From an uncultured Prevotellaceae bacterium (GTDB lineage Bacteria; Bacteroidota; Bacteroidia; Bacteroidales; Bacteroidaceae): a stretch of 64,000 nucleotides of DNA. The stretch's first letter is position 1. The number at the start of each line of letters is the position of its first letter. The notes beneath the pieces are model-generated. The model worked only from the letters and a program-made list of their open reading frames with translations. It did no database searches and had not been told where the DNA came from. Location of the stretch: the NCBI GenBank assembly GCA_902781315.1, contig CACZIT010000003.1, positions 62,001 to 126,000 on the forward strand. Direction: 5' to 3'. Positions 18,331 to 25,390 of this stretch are shown one piece after another. The position numbers and the translations under genes are program-made.

Positions 18331-19008
18331 TCACTCGCCTGCAGGACGATACACGAAGTAGCCTCCCTCCGTGGTTTCGCAGTAGCGGCCCACGAGGTCG
18401 AGGATGAACTCGGAGTTGGCGCACACCTGCCCCTCGTTGCCGTCGTAGCCGTTGATGAGCACCACCAGATGGCGGGTGTCGAGGGTGATCTTCGTGCGCT
18501 CGTTGTCGCTCGTCGGGGTCCCTACTCCACCCTCGGCGTCGCGGTAGACGGGCAGTCCCTCGATGTTCAGCATGCCGCGCCCGATGCCCTCATAGGGTTC
18601 GCCGGCACGGCCGATGCCCAGCGTCAGCGTGTCGCCCACGAATTTGTCGGCATCGAAACCGCCAATGGAGTAGCCAAAGCGTATGCTGGCGAGGTTGATA
18701 AGGTCGACGAGCGTGTCAATCTGGTAGAGTTCCTTGCCCTGCAACATGCGGCGAATGAGTTGTTCGGAGGCAGGACGATAGCGCGACGGGTCTTTGCCGC
18801 AGGCCTTATAGACACGCCGCGTGGCAGCGATACCCGACAGATCTTTCAGCGACTCGGTGGTGAGCGTAGCCTTGTAGTGCTCGCCCAGCTCACGTATTTC
18901 TTCCCAAAGGCCTTCGCAGTAAGGGGTGTTCACAACGTCGGCCATCACGCAGGCTCCCACAAATCCCGGACACACCTGCTCAATCTCATTAGAAACGATT
19001 ATTTTCAT
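18331..19008 (-). CDS. B3/B4 tRNA-binding-like domain protein
   Basis: 225 residues, cytoplasmic. It matches stand-alone B3/B4 proteins related to the editing module of phenylalanyl-tRNA synthetase beta: SGIAATRRVYKACGKDPSRY, RPASEQLIRRMLQGKELYQ, DTLVDLINLASIRFGYSIGG. The motif KDPSRYRPASEQL is characteristic. These proteins are suspected to act on aminoacyl-tRNA or free amino acids, but the reaction is not established. The leader (19009-19200) is an array of family-B hairpins, and no -7 box was found in it. Confidence 0.85.
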   Translation of the reverse strand: MKIIVSNEIEQVCPGFVGACVMADVVNTPYCEGLWEEIRELGEHYKATLTTESLKDLSGIAATRRVYKACGKDPSRYRPASEQLIRRMLQGKELYQIDTLVDLINLASIRFGYSIGGFDADKFVGDTLTLGIGRAGEPYEGIGRGMLNIEGLPVYRDAEGGVGTPTSDNERTKITLDTRHLVVLINGYDGNEGQVCANSEFILDLVGRYCETTEGGYFVYRPAGE

Positions 19009-19205
19009 TGTTCAATTGTCGCTACGCGACGTTCAAAGTTCAAGGTTCTTTCTCCGCTTCGCTACGAAAGCGAGCAAGCTCGAGCGCAATTGTCGCTACG
19101 CGACGGTTCAATGCAGCAGAGCTGCGGTTCAATGCGACTGCGTCGCGGTTCAAAAGGGGCAAGGCCCTGACGGGCAATTCAATTTTCAATTTTCCATTTC
19201 CATTT
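19009..19205. repeat. Family-B hairpin array upstream of B3/B4 gene
   Basis: Hairpins TCGCTACGCGA (twice), CAGCAGAGCTG, CGACTGCGTCG and GGCCCTGACGGGC are each joined by TTCAATG/CGGTTCAA words. The array includes CTCCGCTTCGCTACGAAAGCG shared with 655-690 and ends in TTTCAATTTTCCATTTCC runs. It sits between the stop of mntP and the start of the B3/B4 gene. Confidence 0.75.
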
Positions 19206-19211
19206 TCAATT

Positions 19212-19874
19212 TCACGCACCGCAAAGATGCGTGACCAGTACCTTCACGCCGATAGCAATCAGGATAATTCCTCCCAGCAGCTCCGGCTTCAGCCTGCGGC
19301 GGATGCCCGCACCGAAGCGCCGGCCCAGCCAATGGCCCAGCAGACTGAGGAGGAACGAGCCCAACCCAATCACCACCAGCGGCATGAGGAGCGAGGAAAG
19401 CGTCGCGTAACCCGTCACGGCAAACGAGATGCCCACAGCCAGCGCGTCGATGCTCGTAGCCACAGCCAGCACAATGCCCGTCCACCAGTCAGAGGGGTCA
19501 AAGTGATGTGCGTCTTCCTCATCGCTGAACGCATCTCGAATCATCCGTCCGCCCAGAAATACCAACAATCCGAACGCCACCCAGTGGTCGTAGGCCTCGA
19601 TGCTCTCAGCCATCCACGTCGTGCACAGCCATCCCACCAGCGGCATCCCCGCCTGGAACACGCCGAAGAGCAATGCCAAGCGGATCATTGGAGAGGCTTT
19701 TCCAGTAAGGCCCTCCCCTCCTTTGGAGGGATTGGGGGAGGTTGTCGGAATGGGGCTTTCTCCCTTCCCTTTAGGGAGGGGCCGGGGGTAGGCTACTCCA
19801 CTGGCAATGCTCACCGCAAAGCAGTCCATCGCCAGCGCTACCGACAGCAGTAATATGTCCCAAAAACTCATCAT
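19212..19874 (-). CDS. mntP: MntP-type manganese efflux pump with inserted loop
   Basis: Six-helix inner-membrane exporter of the MntP/DUF204 family that lowers cytoplasmic Mn2+. TM1 carries LALAMDCFAVSIA-type residues (SVALAMDCFAVSIASG), the repeated half carries ATSIDALAVGISFA, and VAFGLLVFLGGRMI is family-typical. Between TM1 and TM2 there is an extra stretch of about 30 residues (YPRPLPKGKGESPIPTTSPN and onward) encoded by a palindromic element. Without it the length would be about 190, the family norm. ATG at 19874 or 19871. The -7 box is at 19901-19908. Whether the loop is tolerated in the folded pump is unknown. Confidence 0.88.
   Translation of the reverse strand: MMSFWDILLLSVALAMDCFAVSIASGVAYPRPLPKGKGESPIPTTSPNPSKGGEGLTGKASPMIRLALLFGVFQAGMPLVGWLCTTWMAESIEAYDHWVAFGLLVFLGGRMIRDAFSDEEDAHHFDPSDWWTGIVLAVATSIDALAVGISFAVTGYATLSSLLMPLVVIGLGSFLLSLLGHWLGRRFGAGIRRRLKPELLGGIILIAIGVKVLVTHLCGA
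19695..19795. repeat. Palindromic element inside mntP
   Basis: GGCCCTCCCCTCCTTTGGAG-GG then GGGGGAGG, and TTCCCTTTAGGGAGGGGCCG: two facing palindromes kept in frame within mntP, in the loop after TM1. Confidence 0.8.
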
Positions 19875-19900
19875 GCCAGCACACTTGTTTTTTCAGCATG

Positions 19901-19908
19901 CAAAAATA
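19901..19908 (-). promoter_or_regulatory. -7 promoter box of mntP
   Basis: Minus-strand TATTTTTG, 27 bases ahead of the ATG at 19874. Confidence 0.55.
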
Positions 19909-20048
19909 CAAAAAATAATGGAAACCATATAGAGTTTGACCTGAATTTTATTTTCATCAGAAATAGAGAAAAACATTTTCCTTTATTTTCTTTAACTTCT
20001 TGCATGCAACTTTTCTACTTTAAACTTTGAACATTAAACTTTTCTTAT

Positions 20049-20056
20049 TATCTTTG
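20049..20056 (+). promoter_or_regulatory. -7 promoter box of ligA-like gene
   Basis: TATCTTTG, 18 bases ahead of the ATG at 20075. It would fall inside the ORF if an upstream ATG at 20027 were used, so the 20075 start is preferred. Confidence 0.65.
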
Positions 20057-20074
20057 TGGTCGAGAAAAATAATC

Positions 20075-22393
20075 ATGGAACAAAAGATATTACGGATGGA
20101 GCAGTTGGTTGAGGAGCTCAACCGCGCTTCGGAGGCTTATTATAACGGTCGGCAGGAACTGATGACCGACTACGAATGGGACGCTCGCTTCGACGAACTG
20201 AAGCGGCTGGAGACGGAGACGGGCACCGTGCTGCCCGACTCGCCGACGCAGCGCGTGTCGGAGGACAACACCGCCGGACAGAAGGAGGAACACGAGTTTC
20301 CTGCCCTGTCGCTGGCGAAGACGAAGCAGGTCGCAGACTTGGTGAAATGGGCTGAGGGCCGACCGATCTGGGTGTCGTGGAAACTCGACGGTCTGACGCT
20401 TGTCGTCACCTACGACGGCGGTCGGCTTCAGAAGGTCGTGACACGCGGCAACGGCCACATCGGCACGAACATCACCCACCTGGCGCACGCCATCAGCGGC
20501 ATTCCGCAGCGCATCAAGGAGCAAGGACATGTGGTGATTCGCGGCGAAGCCGTGATCTCATATGACGACTTCAACCAGTTCGTCATGGAGAGTGGCGAGG
20601 ACTATGCCAACCCCCGCAACCTGGCCTCGGGTTCCCTCTCGCTGAAAGACCCCGAGGAAGTGAAGCCAAGAAAAATTCAGTGGATACCGTTTACGCTGGT
20701 AAACATAGAGCCCAGCAGACCCACCCCCAGCAGACCCACCCCCCTGCCCCTCCCGTGGAGGGAGGGGAGTAATTACTCTCAAGACGATGGTTTTCAGGCA
20801 GAAAAGCATTCTACTCCCCTCCCTGACAGGGAGGGGCAGGGGGGTGGGTCTGCTATGGGTGGATCTTCCTGGGGTGCCCGTATGGACTGGCTCGACGCAA
20901 TGGGGTTCAACACCGTGGAGCGCGAACTCGTCGAGAACCCAACCGAAGAAAACGTCCAAGCCGTCATCGACCGCTTCACGAGAAGACTCACCCCCCTGCC
21001 CCTCTCTGAGAGCGAGGGGAGTGATTACTCTCAAGTCGATAGTTTTCAGGCTGAAACGCATACTACTCCCCTCCAAAGCCACCCTCCCTTTGGGGGAGGG
21101 GCTGGGGGAGAGGCCAGGGATGGGCTGGGGGGTGGGTCTCCTGGCAGAGCCTTCCCCTTCCCCGTCGACGGCCTCGTCATCACCTACGACGACACGGAGT
21201 ATGCTGCCACTGGCAGCGTCACCGGCCACCACGCCACACGTGCCGGACTGGCCTTCAAGTGGCAGGACGAGGCTGCCGAGACGGAATTGCAAGAGATAGA
21301 GTGGTCGTGTGCGGCCTCAACGATTTCGCCCGTCGCCATCTTCCGTCCCGTAGAGCTGGAGGGCACCACCGTGAAGCGTGCTTCGCTCTGCAACATCAGC
21401 GAGTGCGAACGACTGGGCATCGGCGACCAAGGCACCAAACTCTCGGTCATCAAGGCGAACAAAATCATTCCGAAGGTCATCAAAGTCATCGAGACCGTCG
21501 GCACGCTGCACATTCCCGAGACGTGTCCCGTGTGCCATCAGGCTACGGAGATCGTGGTGAGTCAGCAGAGCGGCACGCGCACACTGCACTGTACCAATCC
21601 CACCTGTCCCGCCAAGCAACTGAAGAAGTACGCCCGCTTCGTGTCGAAGGCAGGCATGGACATCGACGGCATCTCCGAACAGACACTGGCCCGATTCATC
21701 AACCTCGGCTGGATCAGCAACTTCGCCGACATCTACCGCCTGCCTGACCACCTGCGCGAAATTGCTTCGCTGGAAGGTTTCGGCGAACGCTCGGCAGCCA
21801 ACATCGCGAAGTCCATCGAGAAGGCCCGCAAGGCGGATGCCCAGCGACTGCTCATCGCCCTGAGCATCCCGAAATGTGGTGCCGACGTGGCGAAGCGCCT
21901 GCTCAGCGCCTATGCGTTCAGCGACCTTGTGGAAACCGCTTCCACCACCGACGACAGCGAACACTTTGCCCACATCGACGGCATCGGACCGGAGCGTTCG
22001 GCACTCATCGTCGAATGGTTCCACAATGAAGAGAATGCGATGGTTCTCAACGACTTGCTTTCATTGATTGAAGTTAACCAGCAACAACAGCAACGCTCTG
22101 GAAATCAATGCGAAGGCCTGACCTTCGTCATCACCGGCGACGTACACCACTTCAAAAACCGCAACGAACTGAAGGCCTACATTGAGGCGCGTGGCGGCAA
22201 GGTGGCAGGCAGTGTCAGCGGCTCCACGTCGTTCCTCATCAACAACGACGTGACGTCCACCTCGGGCAAAAACAAAAAGGCCAAGGAACTCGGCATTCCG
22301 ATTCTCTCGGAAGACGATTTCCTCAGCCAGTTTGGCCTCACCCCCGTCCCCTCCATCCCGAGCGGAGCTCGCCCCCCCCGTAGCCTTCCCTAA
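20075..22393 (+). CDS. ligA: Diverged NAD-dependent DNA ligase with two inserted loops
   Basis: 772 residues with LigA domain order: Ia-like N terminus (DSPTQRVS), nucleotidyltransferase with WKLDG (Lys103), VIRGEAVI, PRNLASGSL, then OB, Cys4 zinc finger (CPVCHQ...CTNPTC), HhH repeats, BRCT near 682-752. Several sites differ from well-studied LigA: TRGDG is TRGNG, the lysine of DGVVIK is Thr (DGLVITYDD), and VGRTGxITPVA reads SCAASTISPVA. Residues ~211-265 and ~305-357 are Pro/Gly-rich loops encoded by palindromic elements; without them the length is about 668, the family norm. A third element at 22338-22410 supplies the stop. Either a diverged second ligase or an altered main ligase; activity is uncertain. 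Confidence 0.85.
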   Translation: MEQKILRMEQLVEELNRASEAYYNGRQELMTDYEWDARFDELKRLETETGTVLPDSPTQRVSEDNTAGQKEEHEFPALSLAKTKQVADLVKWAEGRPIWVSWKLDGLTLVVTYDGGRLQKVVTRGNGHIGTNITHLAHAISGIPQRIKEQGHVVIRGEAVISYDDFNQFVMESGEDYANPRNLASGSLSLKDPEEVKPRKIQWIPFTLVNIEPSRPTPSRPTPLPLPWREGSNYSQDDGFQAEKHSTPLPDREGQGGGSAMGGSSWGARMDWLDAMGFNTVERELVENPTEENVQAVIDRFTRRLTPLPLSESEGSDYSQVDSFQAETHTTPLQSHPPFGGGAGGEARDGLGGGSPGRAFPFPVDGLVITYDDTEYAATGSVTGHHATRAGLAFKWQDEAAETELQEIEWSCAASTISPVAIFRPVELEGTTVKRASLCNISECERLGIGDQGTKLSVIKANKIIPKVIKVIETVGTLHIPETCPVCHQATEIVVSQQSGTRTLHCTNPTCPAKQLKKYARFVSKAGMDIDGISEQTLARFINLGWISNFADIYRLPDHLREIASLEGFGERSAANIAKSIEKARKADAQRLLIALSIPKCGADVAKRLLSAYAFSDLVETASTTDDSEHFAHIDGIGPERSALIVEWFHNEENAMVLNDLLSLIEVNQQQQQRSGNQCEGLTFVITGDVHHFKNRNELKAYIEARGGKVAGSVSGSTSFLINNDVTSTSGKNKKAKELGIPILSEDDFLSQFGLTPVPSIPSGARPPRSLP
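20710..20860. repeat. Composite palindromic element 1 in ligA
   Basis: CCCCTCCCGTGGAGGGAGGGG, then a ~45-base core (AGTAATTACTCTCAAGACGA...), then CTCCCCTCCCTGACAGGGAG-GGG. Read in frame after strand FTLVNIE of the ligase adenylation domain. The core is about 90% identical to the one at 21014-21070 (53 of 59 positions by eye). Confidence 0.85.
20990..21145. repeat. Composite palindromic element 2 in ligA
   Basis: CCCCTCTCTGAGAGCGAGGGG, core AGTGATTACTCTCAAGTCGA..., then a second palindrome CCACCCTCCCTTTGGGGGAG. Inserted in frame just before the FPVDGLVI strand. Confidence 0.85.
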
Positions 22394-22457
22394 AGGCGAG
22401 GGGAGTAATATGCCTGATGGGGCTGCCGCACCTCAACAGCTTGCATTAGATTTCTAA
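22338..22457 (+). other. Element at ligA 3' end and displaced tail
   Basis: A palindromic element (CCCCGTCCCCTCC...CTTCCCTAAAGGCGAGGGG, about 22338-22405) contains the TAA now ending ligA. Immediately after it, 22410-22457 reads in another frame PDGAAAPQQLALDF-stop, a plausible original C-terminal tail. Confidence 0.5.
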
Positions 22458-22468
22458 GCGTCAAACAC

Positions 22469-23140
22469 TTATCGGAACAGCGTGCCCGTCAGGGCTTGGA
22501 GCATGCGCACCACACTCTCGCGGCGAGTCCACGAGAAGCCGTCCTCTGCCATGATGGTCTGCATGATGCGGCGCTTGTCCTTAGGCAACATCCGCCAGAG
22601 TTCCCGGTCGTGCACCTTGACAATCTTGCCATTATAACGATAGTAGAAGGTGTTGATAACGGGATAAACAGCTGTGCTATCACGAGCCGGGTCAAGAGTA
22701 ATCAGGTTGATTTGCTCGCCAAACTGAATGTCTGTGATCATGCGGTCGTTGCGGAAGCGTGCCTCATAGGCTTCGCGGTCGATGACCTGCTGCTGATAGA
22801 CGGCATTGGCTTCGACAGTGTCGACGAGGAAGGCCAGAACGGTGTCGATGCGTTCGTAGTGACGGTCGGCGAAGTCAACGGCCTGCACGGTTCTCATATT
22901 GGCCTCCTTCACCGAGTTGCCTGTTTTATAGACCAGTGTACTGTGCTTCAGGAACACGTTTGCCTTTGGCACCTTGATACTTCGGCCGTCGGTCAGTTTG
23001 ACCTGAGCCTGCCGGTAGTCAGGATAAGCCATCACCATCGACGTGTTTTCGCTCTGCGCCATAGCAGCACAAGGAAGCAACGAAACGAGGTAACAGAGCA
23101 TGATGGCTCTGAAAAGATAGAGAATTATTTTCATTTGCAT
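22469..23140 (-). CDS. Exported protein of unknown function
   Basis: 223 residues with signal peptide YLVSLLPCAAMAQS; the start may be 23140 or 23134. The mature part has a beta-rich N-terminal third (VMAYPDYRQAQVKLTDGRSI) and a basic helical end (LPKDKRRIMQTIMAEDGFSW). I do not recognise the family. Its start overlaps the end of the phosphatase gene by 10 bases on the same strand, so the two are translated from one message. No lipobox and no catalytic motif seen. Confidence 0.75.
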   Translation of the reverse strand: MQMKIILYLFRAIMLCYLVSLLPCAAMAQSENTSMVMAYPDYRQAQVKLTDGRSIKVPKANVFLKHSTLVYKTGNSVKEANMRTVQAVDFADRHYERIDTVLAFLVDTVEANAVYQQQVIDREAYEARFRNDRMITDIQFGEQINLITLDPARDSTAVYPVINTFYYRYNGKIVKVHDRELWRMLPKDKRRIMQTIMAEDGFSWTRRESVVRMLQALTGTLFR

Positions 23141-23676
23141 AGGCTTTTAAACAATCCTTCACAGGCGTCCTCGATGAGGTCGAGGGCAAAGTCGAAGTCG
23201 GCCGTGTCGCCGTAATAGGGATCAGGAATGGTCTGCTGACCAGGATGATGGGTCATGTAGTCGACAAGCATGCGTACCTTCTGCTTGTCGGCATCGTTGC
23301 GGGCAAGACGAGTCACATCGAAGTAGTTCTCGCGATCCATAACAAGTATCATGTCGAAGTGGTCGAAGTCGGCCGCCGAGAACTGGCGGGCACGACTCGA
23401 GAAGTCGTAGCCACGTGCAGCCCCACGCCGCCGCATACGGTGGTCGGGCAACTGGCCCACATGCCATCCGCCGATGCCTGCCGAGTCAATCACGAAGTCG
23501 GCCTCGCGCCCTTCGCGCTCCACAATGTGCTTCATCACGCCCTCAGCCGCCGGCGACCGACAGATGTTGCCGAGGCAGATGAAGAGCAAAGAGAGGCCCA
23601 CCCCCTGCCCCTCCCCAAGGGAGGGGTGTTTGAATACTCTTTCTTCTTGACTCTGATTGCTACTATTTTTGTTCAT
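23131..23676 (-). CDS. Low-molecular-weight protein-tyrosine phosphatase
   Basis: Dephosphorylates phosphotyrosine in the cytoplasm. In many bacteria such enzymes pair with tyrosine kinases of capsule synthesis, but no such kinase is near. The P-loop LLFICLGNICRSPAAEG holds CX5RS, and the general-acid loop is IPDPYYG. The family normally starts a few residues before FVCLGNICRSP. Here ~28 residues (including KHPSLGEGQGVGL) precede it, and the second half of that extension is encoded by a palindromic element at 23597-23632. The ATG at 23676 is the closest convenient start; another at 23736 exists. It overlaps the next gene by 10 bases. Confidence 0.88.
   Translation of the reverse strand: MNKNSSNQSQEERVFKHPSLGEGQGVGLSLLFICLGNICRSPAAEGVMKHIVEREGREADFVIDSAGIGGWHVGQLPDHRMRRRGAARGYDFSSRARQFSAADFDHFDMILVMDRENYFDVTRLARNDADKQKVRMLVDYMTHHPGQQTIPDPYYGDTADFDFALDLIEDACEGLFKSLCK
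23597..23632. repeat. Palindromic element forming the phosphatase N terminus
   Basis: CCCACCCCCTGCCCCTCCCC-AAGGGAGGGG, translated on the minus strand just before the catalytic P-loop. Confidence 0.75.
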
Positions 23677-23765
23677 TGGTAATTGAACTATTCTATATGA
23701 TTGTTCTATTACATAAATAAACTTGCGACATATCACATTTTTTCGATATTCATTACCTACAGTGG

Positions 23766-25208
23766 CTATTCAATCACCCCTCCTTCGGAGGGGAAGGGGG
23801 AGGTTTCTCTTCCTTCGGAGGGGATGGGGGAGGTTTCTCTTCCTTTGGAGGGGATGAGGGAGGTTTCCTCCTCCTCAGCCGGAATGGGGTACTTCACGTT
23901 TTCCTTCACGCCCAGTTTCTTCAGTTGGTTGGCTTTCTGTACAATACCCATGCGGCCATTGTACTTCTGTTCCAGCTGCTCGCAGTCGGTGGTGGCACGG
24001 CGCAGATGCTCCTTCAGTTGGTCGAACTCCTTGATGAATGCGCCGACGCGCTTCAGCAGTTCCTCAGCCATGATGAACACCTGTTTCTCGTTTTCCGTCT
24101 GCATGAACTGGCGCCATGCCGCATGAACCATCGTCAGGATGGCCATGAGGTTCTGCTGTCCGGTGATGAAGATTCGTTTGCTGAAGGCTTCGTTCCACAA
24201 TCCAGGCTCGGTGGCGAGGGCCAGCTGCAAAGCACCCTCGTAGGGCACATACATGATGACGAAGTCCACCGACTGGCGGGGCGGCTTCACGTAGCGGTTG
24301 TACTCCTTGGAGGACAGCCGCTTAAACTGCTCCTTGATGCTGCGTACCACATCCTTGGCCAGTTGCTTGCGCAGCGTCTCGTCTTCGGTCTCGACATACT
24401 TCGCATAGGCATCTATTGACATCTTGGCATCGATGATGACATCTTCGTTGTTAGGATAATGCAAGATGGCATCGGGCACCATCTTCTCACCGCTGTCGTC
24501 GTTCAGAATAGCATTTCCCTGTTCGTCGGTGAGTGTATTTTGCAGGTCGAAGTCGCGCCCCAGCTTCAGTCCCTGACTCTCCAGCAGGTTCTTCAACGTC
24601 ACCTCTCCCCAGTTGCCCTGCAGCTTGTTGCCGCCGCGCATCACGTTGGTCAGTCGCGTGGCAGTCTCGTTGATGCGCGAAGTCTGTTCGCCCATTGCCT
24701 TCAACTGTTCGGAGAGCGACGCCGTCTGGCGGGCCGTCTCGCTGTTGGTGGTGCGAATGGCCTGTTGCAGTTGTTCCAGGTTCTGGCGGAGCGGTGCCGT
24801 GAGCGTCTGCATCGACTCGGTGTTCTGCGTCTTCAGCTTGTCCGATGTCTGATCGAGTACCTGTGTGGCAAGGTTCTGAAACTGCTCCTGCACCGTACGC
24901 AGCTGTTGCTGGAACTGCTCCTGTCGCAGTTGCGAGGTCTTCGAGTTCTGCTCGCGCTCGGCCTCCACCTGCGTCTGTAGCGATGCCAGACTGATGCGGG
25001 CCTGCGTCAGTTCATCGCTGAGGGCACGGGCTTTTTCGGCCTCCGTCTCGGCCGACTGGCGCAGTCCTTCATTCTTCTTCTCCTCCTGATCGAGCCGCTG
25101 CGCCGTGAGCATCAGCGTAGACTCCACGCCCTTCTTCTTCACATTCGTCGCAAGGAAAGCAACTACTGCCCCCACGACAGCACCTATCAATAGATATAAG
25201 AATTCCAT
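23766..25208 (-). CDS. rmuC: RmuC-family DNA recombination protein
   Basis: 480 residues from the ATG at 25208; an ATG at 25370 would place the promoter inside the gene. N-terminal membrane anchor FLYLLIGAVVGAVVAFLA, then a long coiled coil (~30-200), then the RmuC domain with LQGNWGEVTLKNLLESQGL, PDAILHYPNNEDVIIDAKMS and YVPYEGALQLAL, which carry the PD-(D/E)XK-like core. The family limits DNA inversions and rearrangements. The C-terminal ~35 residues are three near-identical 10-residue repeats (ETSLIPSKGR, ETSPIPSEGR, ETSPFPSEGG) encoded by tandem palindromic element DNA. The -7 box is at 25245-25252. Confidence 0.9.
   Translation of the reverse strand: MEFLYLLIGAVVGAVVAFLATNVKKKGVESTLMLTAQRLDQEEKKNEGLRQSAETEAEKARALSDELTQARISLASLQTQVEAEREQNSKTSQLRQEQFQQQLRTVQEQFQNLATQVLDQTSDKLKTQNTESMQTLTAPLRQNLEQLQQAIRTTNSETARQTASLSEQLKAMGEQTSRINETATRLTNVMRGGNKLQGNWGEVTLKNLLESQGLKLGRDFDLQNTLTDEQGNAILNDDSGEKMVPDAILHYPNNEDVIIDAKMSIDAYAKYVETEDETLRKQLAKDVVRSIKEQFKRLSSKEYNRYVKPPRQSVDFVIMYVPYEGALQLALATEPGLWNEAFSKRIFITGQQNLMAILTMVHAAWRQFMQTENEKQVFIMAEELLKRVGAFIKEFDQLKEHLRRATTDCEQLEQKYNGRMGIVQKANQLKKLGVKENVKYPIPAEEEETSLIPSKGRETSPIPSEGRETSPFPSEGGVIE
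23771..23880. repeat. Triplicated palindromic element at rmuC 3' end
   Basis: Three tandem ~30-base units of the type CTTCCTTCGGAGGGGATGGG-GGAGGTTTCT, read in frame as three 10-residue repeats at the RmuC C terminus. Confidence 0.85.
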
Positions 25209-25244
25209 CCTTCTTCTTTTTTTTGCAATTACTTTTTCAAGTGA

Positions 25245-25252
25245 CAAAGATA
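25245..25252 (-). promoter_or_regulatory. -7 promoter box of rmuC
   Basis: Minus-strand TATCTTTG, 37 bases ahead of the start at 25208. Confidence 0.65.
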
Positions 25253-25358
25253 CAACTTTTTTTGTAATTTTGGCACTATTGACATAACTTTCGTTTGGAA
25301 ATATAAAATAAAATGAAAAAATGATATAGGAAAAATTGGCGCGTATACAAAAAAATCG

Positions 25359-25366
25359 TAACTTTG
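25359..25366 (+). promoter_or_regulatory. -7 promoter box of esterase gene
   Basis: TAACTTTG with TTG at 25336-25338 twenty bases upstream, 25 bases ahead of the ATG at 25391. Confidence 0.75.
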
Positions 25367-25390
25367 TCATCGTAACAAACTACTTACTAT

